Shown: piece by piece, positions 58,673 through 64,000 of the stretch
How positions within the stretch are numbered: the stretch's first letter is position 1
Layout of the letters: every line of letters starts with the position of its first letter
Assembly (NCBI GenBank): GCA_947627575.1
Contig: CANQWN010000004.1
Coordinates: forward strand, 62,001 to 126,000
Source of the DNA: an uncultured Clostridia bacterium
GTDB taxonomy: Bacteria > Bacillota > Clostridia > Christensenellales > Borkfalkiaceae
DNA length: 64,000 nucleotides
Direction of reading: 5' to 3'
The notes under the pieces: model-generated
What the model was told of the DNA's origin: nothing
What the model saw: only the letters and a program-made list of their open reading frames with translations
The model's database searches: none
Translations under genes and position numbers: made by a program

Positions 58673-60100
58673 TTGGCAAAGGAAACTTTCGTAGAACAGA
58701 TTGCGGATATAGATTCCGATTTTCCGCAGTGGTACACGGACGTAGTGCTTAAAACGGGACTTGTGGATTACGGCCCCGTCAAGGGCACGATGGTAATCCG
58801 TCCTTACGGTTACGCCATCTGGGAAAATATTCAAAGCGAAATGGACAGGCGTTTCAAGCAGACGGGGCACAGCAACGCCTATTTCCCCATGCTTATCCCG
58901 ATGAGCTTTTTCACAAAAGAGGCGGAACACGTGGAAGGCTTCGCCCCCGAAGTTGCCGTGGTAACCCACGCAGGCGGGGAAGAACTTCCCGAACCGCTTG
59001 TCCTGCGTCCCACGTCCGAAACGGTTTTCGGCAATATGTATTCAAAATGGCTGCAATCTTACCGCGATTTGCCTATACTTATAAACCAGTGGGCAAACGT
59101 GGTGCGTTGGGAAAAGACAACCCGTCCCTTTTTGCGCACTTCCGAATTTTTATGGCAGGAGGGTCACACCGCCCACGCCACGGAAGAGGAAGCTATGGAG
59201 GAGACGATGAAGATGCTGGGCGTTTACAGGGAATTTGCCGAAAATTGCCTCGCCATTCCCGTAATCTGCGGCAGAAAGACCGAAAAGGAAAAATTTGCCG
59301 GCGCCGTAGCCACTTTCGGTATGGAAGCTATGATGAAGGACGGCAAAAGTCTGCAAGCGGGCACTTCGCATTACCTCGGGCAGAACTTCGCAAAGGCGTT
59401 CGATATAAAATTTCTCGATAAGGACGGCGCGCTGAAATATGCGTACACCACAAGCTGGGGTACGTCAACGCGAATGATAGGCGCCCTCATAATGGCGCAC
59501 GGCGACAAGCGCGGGCTTGTTTTGCCTCCCGTGGTTGCGCCCGTGCAGGTTGTAATCGTTCCCATTGCCGCCAAAAAGGAAGGCGTTACCGAAGTCTGCC
59601 GCGACGTATACGCGCAGCTTTGCGCCGTCGGCATAAGGGTTAAACTCGACGATTCGGATAACAGCCCCGGCTGGAAGTTCAACGAATGGGAAATGAAGGG
59701 CGTTCCTTTGCGCATAGAGATAGGTCCCCGCGACATTCAGGCGGGCGTATCCCTCGTTTTCCGCCGCGATACGCTTGAAAAAACGCAAATTCCCCTCGCC
59801 TCGCTTGCAAGCGCCGTTCCCGCCTTGCTTGAAAAAGTGCAGAGGGAAATGCTTGAAAACGCCCGCGTCCGCCGCGACGGCAGGATAGTCCGCGCGGAAA
59901 ATCTCGAAGAGTTGCTGGACGGGGTGGAAGGCGGCAATTTCGTCAAAGCCGGCTGGTGCGGAGACCGCGCCTGCGAGGACAGGATAAAGGCGGAAACAGC
60001 CGCCACCGCAAGGGTGCTGGACGAGGACGAAAAAAGCGAAAGATGCGTTTGCTGCGGTAAAAAAGCTATTAATACCGTGTATTTTGCACGGGCTTATTGA
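58673..60100 (+). CDS. proS: Prolyl-tRNA synthetase, short (archaeal/eukaryotic-like ProS type 3)
   Basis: A 475-residue class II aminoacyl-tRNA synthetase without the editing insertion of the ~570-residue bacterial form. Motif 2 (RWEKTTRPFLRTSEFLWQE, near 144-162), the TSETVFGNMYSKW region (motif 1 side, near 110) and the C-terminal zinc-type domain with CGDRAC and CCGKKA near 430-466 fit the type 3 enzyme. I choose TTG at 58673, giving the standard MAKETF N-terminus: GGAGGA (58660-58665) is 7 nt away, whereas the TTG at 58667 is only one base away. No T-box leader. Confidence 0.95.
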   Translation: MAKETFVEQIADIDSDFPQWYTDVVLKTGLVDYGPVKGTMVIRPYGYAIWENIQSEMDRRFKQTGHSNAYFPMLIPMSFFTKEAEHVEGFAPEVAVVTHAGGEELPEPLVLRPTSETVFGNMYSKWLQSYRDLPILINQWANVVRWEKTTRPFLRTSEFLWQEGHTAHATEEEAMEETMKMLGVYREFAENCLAIPVICGRKTEKEKFAGAVATFGMEAMMKDGKSLQAGTSHYLGQNFAKAFDIKFLDKDGALKYAYTTSWGTSTRMIGALIMAHGDKRGLVLPPVVAPVQVVIVPIAAKKEGVTEVCRDVYAQLCAVGIRVKLDDSDNSPGWKFNEWEMKGVPLRIEIGPRDIQAGVSLVFRRDTLEKTQIPLASLASAVPALLEKVQREMLENARVRRDGRIVRAENLEELLDGVEGGNFVKAGWCGDRACEDRIKAETAATARVLDEDEKSERCVCCGKKAINTVYFARAY

Positions 60101-60140
60101 TAGATAAACAAAAAAATATATACATAAAAGGAGTTTAAAA

Positions 60141-60653
60141 ATGCTGGACAAAAAAATTGCGGATATGCTTGTGGATCAGGTTAATAAGGAGCTTTACTCC
60201 GGTTATCTCTACCTTGATTTCGCAAATTACTTTGAGGACGAAGGGCTTGAAGGCTTTGCGCACTGGTACGAAATACAGGCTATGGAGGAACGCGACCACG
60301 CGCTTATGATCCGCCGCTATCTCATCGATAACGGCGTAAGGGTAACTTTCGGCGCGATAGCAAAGCCCGACAAGGTGTTCAAAACCCATCTCGACCCTCT
60401 CGAAGCAGGGCTTGAACATGAAAAATACGTAACTTCCCTTATAACCGCCATCTACGCGGAAGCGTTCGGCAAAAAGGATTTCAAGACGATGCAGTTCCTC
60501 GATTGGTTCGTAAAGGAACAGGGCGAAGAGGAAAAGAACGCCGATGATTTAATCAAAAAACTTAAACTTTTCGGCAACGATTCCAAGGGGCTTTACCTTC
60601 TCAATCAGGAACTTATGGGCAGGGTGTACAACGCTCCCGCCGCCGCAGAATAA
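60141..60653 (+). CDS. ftnA: Ferritin
   Basis: A 170-residue non-haem ferritin that stores iron as ferric oxide in a 24-subunit shell. The ferroxidase ligands are visible: Glu in NKELYSGYLYLD near 17, Glu-x-x-His in MEERDHALMI near 50-53, Glu near 94 and Gln/Glu in KEQGEEEKNADDL near 127. AAAGGAG precedes the ATG. It follows proS by 40 nt with no obvious terminator between, so readthrough is possible. Confidence 0.96.
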   Translation: MLDKKIADMLVDQVNKELYSGYLYLDFANYFEDEGLEGFAHWYEIQAMEERDHALMIRRYLIDNGVRVTFGAIAKPDKVFKTHLDPLEAGLEHEKYVTSLITAIYAEAFGKKDFKTMQFLDWFVKEQGEEEKNADDLIKKLKLFGNDSKGLYLLNQELMGRVYNAPAAAE

Positions 60654-60714
60654 GTTTCGTCGGGGTATATCCCCGCGCGAATTACCTTTAACAGTATAAA
60701 ATGGGGGTAGACCG

Positions 60715-61332
60715 TTGCTTTATTTGCGCGCAGATTATTCACGTAGATCCGAACTTGAAAAATTGGGCGCGGAATGGGATTTTACGCGTTGGGCGTGGAA
60801 GATCGACGGCGATTACAAAAAGTTTTCCGCATTTTTATACGATAAACTTATAATCCGCGGCGCGGCGTACATAGTTACGGGCAAGCTGGTTTGTCCCTAT
60901 TGCGGGGCGGACGCAACGGCTGTCGCTTTGGCTTATGCCGACTATATCGCAGATTGTACGGAGGAAGCGGAAAAGCGCGGCAAACTGTATTTTTCAACCG
61001 ATTTTTCTTCTTTCGGCGGTTCGCTTTTGCGCTTTTTAAACGATAACTTCACCCTGTCCGTCTCATACGATATGCCGTCGGCGGCAAATAAAAAGTCTTG
61101 CGCGTGCCCGCGTTGCCGCGAGCGGTTTTCCGACAGGTATCTGTTCGGCGAGCCGTCCTCGCCCTTCAACGGCGGAAGTACGTCAACGCTTACGCTGTAT
61201 CCCGTTTTGCGCGGAGGCGATATGGCTTTGCCCTGCCGCGTAGACGGGGAAGCGGATTTCTCAAGCGTGATAAAGCGCGCCCGTTTCAAAAAGATTTCCG
61301 CTTTTAAAAACTTTTCGGATAAAATTTTTTAA
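60715..61332 (+). CDS. DUF5710-type protein with zinc-ribbon cysteines, unknown function
   Basis: A 205-residue protein. Its N-terminus (residues 1-45), LRADYSRRSELEKLGAEWD then WAWKIDGDYKKF, is the small DUF5710-like domain (LGAxWD...W) seen in some DNA-processing proteins. CPYCGAD near 59 and CACPRCRERF near 122 form a probable four-cysteine zinc site. The rest is unrecognised. It starts with TTG at 60715, preceded by GGGGGT at 60703-60708; the ATG at 60701 is out of frame. Function unknown. Confidence 0.7.
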   Translation: MLYLRADYSRRSELEKLGAEWDFTRWAWKIDGDYKKFSAFLYDKLIIRGAAYIVTGKLVCPYCGADATAVALAYADYIADCTEEAEKRGKLYFSTDFSSFGGSLLRFLNDNFTLSVSYDMPSAANKKSCACPRCRERFSDRYLFGEPSSPFNGGSTSTLTLYPVLRGGDMALPCRVDGEADFSSVIKRARFKKISAFKNFSDKIF

Positions 61333-61395
61333 GCTGTCAAATGTCAAATCCCTGCAAAAAAAATTTATTTGCAGGCGCGAACGCAGGAGGTATTG

Positions 61396-61953
61396 ATGAT
61401 AATAGCGGACTGGGTCGCCGTAGGCGCGGTCGCACTCTTTATTTTATTCGGTTTGCTTGCCGGCTTCGGCAAGGGACTTAAATTTTTCACCGGCGGTATA
61501 TTCGGCGTAATAATTTCGGTGTTCGTATGTTACTGCCTCGGCGGACTTATACTTAAACTTCAATTCGTGCAGGATCTGCTGGATAAATTCCGCGACCTAT
61601 GGGCGGGCGGAAAGGCGGCGGGGGTTCTTAACAAAATTCACCTCGATCTCATCGTCTACTATATCGCCCTGTTCATAGTGATACAGATCATCCGCGTGAT
61701 AGTGGTGGCGGTTTTGAAACACCTGCTCGAAATAGATATGGTAGTGTTCAAAATAATAAACAAGATACTCGGGGCGCTGTTTTTCCTCGCCATACTTATA
61801 TTCCTCACGCTTACGGTATTCCAGATTATTTCGTGGGTTGGCGGAGAAACGGCGCAGGATTTCGAAAAACTTCTGGAAGGCAGTTTCTTCAAGCTGGATA
61901 AACTGTTTGAAAATAATCCTTTGCTGTCCCTGCGCGACAGAATTTCCGGTTAA
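61396..61953 (+). CDS. CvpA-like membrane protein
   Basis: A 185-residue protein with four hydrophobic helices (near 8-30, 33-55, 85-110 and 125-150) and a short acidic C-terminus. The spacing resembles the CvpA family (colicin V production protein), though no strong signature is present. The start is ATG at 61396 with GGAGG 6 nt upstream; the frame begins 9 codons earlier without a ribosome site. A hairpin follows the gene. Confidence 0.7.
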   Translation: MIIADWVAVGAVALFILFGLLAGFGKGLKFFTGGIFGVIISVFVCYCLGGLILKLQFVQDLLDKFRDLWAGGKAAGVLNKIHLDLIVYYIALFIVIQIIRVIVVAVLKHLLEIDMVVFKIINKILGALFFLAILIFLTLTVFQIISWVGGETAQDFEKLLEGSFFKLDKLFENNPLLSLRDRISG

Positions 61954-61970
61954 AAAATCTTTAAATACGT

Positions 61971-61999
61971 GCGGCAGGCAATTTGACGTTGCCTGCCGC
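61971..61999 (+). terminator. Hairpin between the CvpA-like gene and the PRC-barrel gene
   Basis: GCGGCAGGCAA (61971-61981) pairs with TTGCCTGCCGC (61989-61999), loop TTTGACG. It is followed by ATATTATATT, not by a T-run, so termination may be incomplete. The PRC-barrel start codon is only 13 nt beyond. Confidence 0.5.
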
Positions 62000-62012
62000 A
62001 TATTATATTGCT

Positions 62013-62324
62013 ATGGAAGTAACTTTTTCTAAATTAAAGCAAAAGGAAGTAATCAGCTTGACGGACGGCAAGCATCTCGGCAGAGTATGCGACATAACTT
62101 TCGGTTACCCCGATAATTGCGTGTTGGGCTTTACCGTAACGGGTTGCAAATCTATGTTCAAGTTCGGGCGGCAGGAACAGTTCCTGCCCGTAAAATCGGT
62201 GGTGAAGATAGGCGAGGACGCCGTGCTTGTAAACACCCAGCCTCCCAAAGGCAATCCGCCGCCTCCGCCCAAACCGCCGTGCCCGCCCCCGCAGGACAGG
62301 CGAAGTTTGGACGAGTACGAATAA
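62013..62324 (+). CDS. YlmC/YmxH-type PRC-barrel protein
   Basis: A 103-residue protein with a PRC-barrel-like beta domain (residues 1-75) in the YlmC/YmxH sporulation-related family: it begins with FSKLKQKEVISLTDGKHLG (5-23) and continues VCDITF and VLGFTVTG. The tail is proline-rich (PPPPPKPPCPPP) and acidic at the end. Its precise role is unknown; the Bacillus homologue is expressed in sporulation. There is no Shine-Dalgarno before ATG 62013: a TATTAT box ends six bases upstream, so it may be leaderless. Confidence 0.82.
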   Translation: MEVTFSKLKQKEVISLTDGKHLGRVCDITFGYPDNCVLGFTVTGCKSMFKFGRQEQFLPVKSVVKIGEDAVLVNTQPPKGNPPPPPKPPCPPPQDRRSLDEYE

Positions 62325-62326
62325 AA

Positions 62327-62704
62327 TCAGAACACGTTTTCAATTTTCACGCCGTACGCCGCCGGCAGGTTAAGCGCAATTTCTTTCAGCACTTCCAGTT
62401 TTCCCAGCGCAAGTTCGTAATTTTCCGTGTAGATAAGCCCGCACGCCTCGTTCAGCCAATAATCTATATACGAAATGTCGTTGTGCGGCAAAAACACGTG
62501 CAGTTTGCTCTTTTTGTCCGCCCACATCTCTTTCACCGCATAGCCGTCCTCGCGCGTCGCGCTTTCGTTTTCGGTCTTTTCGTACAGCGTTTCCAACGCG
62601 CCGTAAAATTGCGAAAACTGCCTGTTCACGTATATGTCCACAAACACGAACAGCCCTACGGAAAGGGCAATCGCCGCAAGGGTGTAAATAACCGATTTTA
62701 CCAT
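62327..62704 (-). CDS. DUF4363 family protein
   Basis: A 125-residue protein with one N-terminal transmembrane helix (5-25) and an extracytoplasmic helical domain, matching the DUF4363 family commonly paired with DUF421 proteins in clostridia. The family has no known activity. It overlaps the DUF421 gene by 7 nt and is translated after it. Confidence 0.85.
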   Translation of the reverse strand: MVKSVIYTLAAIALSVGLFVFVDIYVNRQFSQFYGALETLYEKTENESATREDGYAVKEMWADKKSKLHVFLPHNDISYIDYWLNEACGLIYTENYELALGKLEVLKEIALNLPAAYGVKIENVF

Positions 62705-63372
62705 TCCCCTTTCACCTCGGCGTGCAGTATCTTGTATTTTTCGCCCTTCTTCTGAAAGTACACTCTGCCGTCGCCGTCAACCGTCATCACCAAAACCTGC
62801 GCGGCTTTCACTTTTTCTCCTTTCAAAAATTTTTCAAGCCCGTCGTCCCCGATTCCGCTGTCGGAGACGTTTTTTTTGTCTATCTTTCCCCCGTCAATCA
62901 AAGTGAGAGCCAGCGAACGGGACTGTTTTTCCTCTTTTGGCAATGCGGAAAAACTTCCGTTCGCCTCGTACAGCCCGTAGTAAACGTCGTCCAGCGCAAA
63001 GTATCCCGCCGAGCGCATGCTTTCGATAAGGTCGCTTACGTCAAGGTTGTTCTTTTTAAGCTGATATTCGTCTATGCCGTCCTTGTTTATCACAACCGAG
63101 GGCTTGCCGCAAACAACCGTCTTTACGGGCTTGAACCACAGGTTCAAAAGCCACATCGTCTGGTGCAATACAAATATGGCTATTATCGCCACTATCCCGT
63201 ACAGCAGAGGGATAGAGCTGTCCGCCATAGGTATGCAGGCAAGTTCGGCAATCACCAAAGTTATCACAAATTCAAAGGGTTGCATTTCGCCTATCTGGCT
63301 TTTCCCCATCAACCGCATAACTATAAGCAACGTGACGAAAATGATAGTTGTCCTAATAAATATCAGCGCCAT
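62698..63372 (-). CDS. DUF421 (YetF-type) membrane protein
   Basis: A 224-residue protein with three N-terminal transmembrane helices (about 5-25, 33-52, 57-80) and a cytoplasmic alpha/beta domain (about 85-170). MGKSQIGEMQPFEFVITL (24-41) and KPSVVINKDGIDE (near 90) are the DUF421 hallmarks. YetF-type proteins are linked to spore germination or protection in Bacillus, though the mechanism is unknown. The ribosome site is poor. It forms a typical pair with the DUF4363 gene. The C-terminal extension contains a small VYFQKKGEKYKI domain. Confidence 0.9.
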   Translation of the reverse strand: MALIFIRTTIIFVTLLIVMRLMGKSQIGEMQPFEFVITLVIAELACIPMADSSIPLLYGIVAIIAIFVLHQTMWLLNLWFKPVKTVVCGKPSVVINKDGIDEYQLKKNNLDVSDLIESMRSAGYFALDDVYYGLYEANGSFSALPKEEKQSRSLALTLIDGGKIDKKNVSDSGIGDDGLEKFLKGEKVKAAQVLVMTVDGDGRVYFQKKGEKYKILHAEVKGEW

Positions 63373-63406
63373 AATATAAGTATTTTCAAAAAATTCCTCA
63401 ATATTC

Positions 63407-63436
63407 TTGCTTTATACGTCCGCGCTGTGATATAAT
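63407..63436 (+). promoter_or_regulatory. Promoter of the THF riboswitch/folC transcript
   Basis: TTGCTT (63407-63412), an 18-bp spacer and TATAAT (63431-63436) with an extended TGA in front. The start would be near 63443, just before the riboswitch stem. Confidence 0.72.
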
Positions 63437-63447
63437 TTTTTCAAGCA

Positions 63448-63520
63448 CGGATGCGTTAAGTGTTGGCGGTCGGACAGCCGCCGAACGAAAGGTAGTACCT
63501 GCGGTTACTGTGTGCGTCCG
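63448..63520 (+). promoter_or_regulatory. Class I tetrahydrofolate riboswitch controlling folC
   Basis: The leader matches the folT/THF aptamer: P1 CGGATGC (63448-63454) with GCGTCCG (63514-63520), the conserved GCGTTAAGTG at 63453-63462, a P3-like hairpin GGCGG/CCGCC (63465-63482) with GGACAG in its loop, CGAACGAAAGG near 63482-63492, a small hairpin AGGT/ACCT (63490-63500) and the conserved GCGGTTACT ahead of the P1 3' strand. THF aptamers bind reduced folates and usually switch off folate genes; the next gene is folC, which fits. The match is by eye to known aptamers such as that of Eubacterium siraeum. Confidence 0.88.
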
Positions 63521-63558
63521 CTTATTTTTTTCCGGGACGCCTGCGGGGGTCTTTTTTT
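63514..63558 (+). terminator. Expression platform of the THF riboswitch
   Basis: The P1 3' strand GCGTCC (63514-63519) can pair instead with GGACGC (63535-63540). If P1 forms, GGGAC (63534-63538) and CC (63540-63541) are free to pair with GGGGGTC (63545-63551) around a G-G mismatch, giving a hairpin followed by TTTTTTT (63552-63558). The same GGGGG is the ribosome site of folC, so closure would hide it as well. Confidence 0.6.
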
Positions 63559-64000
63559 GATTTACGAAGATATTGTTCAAACGCTTGAAAACCTGCGCAA
63601 AAGCGCGGGCAGCAATTACGGACTTGCCCGCACGCGCGCCCTTTTGGACGCTTTGGGTTCCCCGGACTGCAGACTTGAAATTATTCACGTCGCCGGCACA
63701 AACGGCAAGGGTTCCGTCTGCGAATATCTTTCGCGTATTCTGCGTTGTTCGGGCGTAAAGGCGGGCTGTTTCCGCACCCCCGCGGTCTATTCCTATGAGG
63801 AACAGTTCTGCGTAAATTGCCGCCCTCTGTCACGGCGCAGGTTGGGCGCGTATTTGCAGATCGCATACGAAAAGGGAATGTCGCTCGGCGCGACGGCGTT
63901 TGAGATAGAAACCTGCGCCGCGCTGTACGCCTTTGCGGAAGAGGGTTGCCGTTGGGCGGTGATTGAATGCGGTCTGGGCGGACTTTCGGACGCCACAAAC
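63557..64000 (+). CDS. folC: Folylpolyglutamate/dihydrofolate synthase, 3' end outside window
   Basis: The first 148 codons of a Mur-ligase-like enzyme that adds glutamate to folates (and, in bifunctional forms, makes dihydrofolate). The ATP loop HVAGTNGKGSV lies near 41-51, preceded by NYGLARTRALLDALGSP (the FGL-type N-terminal folate region); WAVIECGLGG near 134 is the other family motif, with a conserved Glu. It begins with TTG at 63557, GGGGG (63545-63549) upstream; no ATG or GTG start is available near the family N-terminus. The start codon overlaps the T-run of the riboswitch terminator. Confidence 0.92.
   Translation, partial: MIYEDIVQTLENLRKSAGSNYGLARTRALLDALGSPDCRLEIIHVAGTNGKGSVCEYLSRILRCSGVKAGCFRTPAVYSYEEQFCVNCRPLSRRRLGAYLQIAYEKGMSLGATAFEIETCAALYAFAEEGCRWAVIECGLGGLSDATN

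Noticed and set aside
61333..61395. CTGCAAA/TTTGCAG hairpin before the CvpA-like gene as a terminator.
   Set aside because: There is no T-run after it and the ribosome site of the next gene follows at once; too little to call.
1..64000. tRNA or rRNA genes, CRISPR arrays, insertion sequences, prophage or integration sites.
   Set aside because: Reading the gaps between genes I saw no cloverleaf, repeat-spacer array, transposase or integrase, or terminal inverted repeats; a tRNAscan or CRISPR finder run could confirm this.

Overview
The window is a gene-dense piece of a bacterial chromosome, most likely from an endospore-forming or spore-descended anaerobic clostridium (Bacillota). The main clues are a SpoIIID sporulation regulator, a YlmC/YmxH-type PRC-barrel protein, pyruvate:ferredoxin oxidoreductase, a diadenylate cyclase, a group II ECF transporter core next to truA, a tig-clpP-clpX-lon-engB proteostasis block, a class I tetrahydrofolate riboswitch and a radical-type 2-hydroxyacyl-CoA dehydratase activase. 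Promoters are mostly close to the TTGACA-17-TATAAT consensus and terminators are GC-rich hairpins with T-runs. I see no insertion sequence, prophage, CRISPR array, tRNA or rRNA. The exact lineage is not readable from the sequence; an uncultured gut clostridium is a guess.

Layout. 1-1043 (-) is a RecD/Dda-like helicase cut by the window edge. 1204-3624 holds pgi and an alpha/beta hydrolase. A 250-nt promoter-to-terminator block at 3621-3906 looks like an independent structured non-coding RNA. 3933-11083 is a complete polyamine operon: arginine decarboxylase, SpeE-like aminopropyltransferase, carboxyspermidine dehydrogenase, carboxyspermidine decarboxylase, agmatine deiminase and N-carbamoylputrescine amidase, plus a CFI-box zinc-ribbon protein. 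11144-12392 is a small XRE regulator/membrane protein pair with an operator in each divergent promoter. 12500-16027 (-) is nifJ. 16326-19751 is a fused EcfA1-EcfA2 ATPase, EcfT and TruA. 19839-24019 has a membrane protein, mnmE, a LysR regulator and holA. 24109-28280 has cdaA, a 35-residue remnant-like CdaR peptide, a DUF1015 protein, aspartate kinase and a membrane-anchored protein.

28327-30381 (-) is ComEC with a degenerate C-terminal beta-lactamase-like domain. 30537-38648 carries two large helicases: a HelD-like RNA polymerase-associated ATPase and an Hhe-type DUF4011-helicase-nuclease-DUF3320 protein. 38748-42665 (-) has an anchored extracellular protein, two related winged-helix/TM small proteins, a 3-TM protein and the NFACT/RqcH protein. 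42819-49002 is tig-clpP-clpX-lon-engB. 49083-54343 has an acetyltransferase (-), spoIIID and a split 2-hydroxyacyl-CoA dehydratase activase pair. 54472-58507 (-) is a phosphohexomutase-transketolase-nitroreductase operon. 58673-63372 has proS, ferritin, a DUF5710 protein, a CvpA-like protein, the PRC-barrel protein and (-) a DUF421/DUF4363 pair. 63407-64000 is a THF riboswitch followed by the start of folC.

How the genes work together: the polyamine operon should turn arginine into putrescine and then spermidine within one transcript. nifJ, ferritin and the dehydratase activase fit an anaerobic, iron-sulfur-rich metabolism. The chaperone/protease block handles protein quality control together with NFACT/RqcH. 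The most unusual points are the structured RNA at 3656-3906, a recurring TATAAT-N6-ATG arrangement that suggests leaderless mRNAs, the reduction of CdaR to its membrane anchor, the EcfA fusion, and a THF switch whose expression platform overlaps the folC ribosome binding site.
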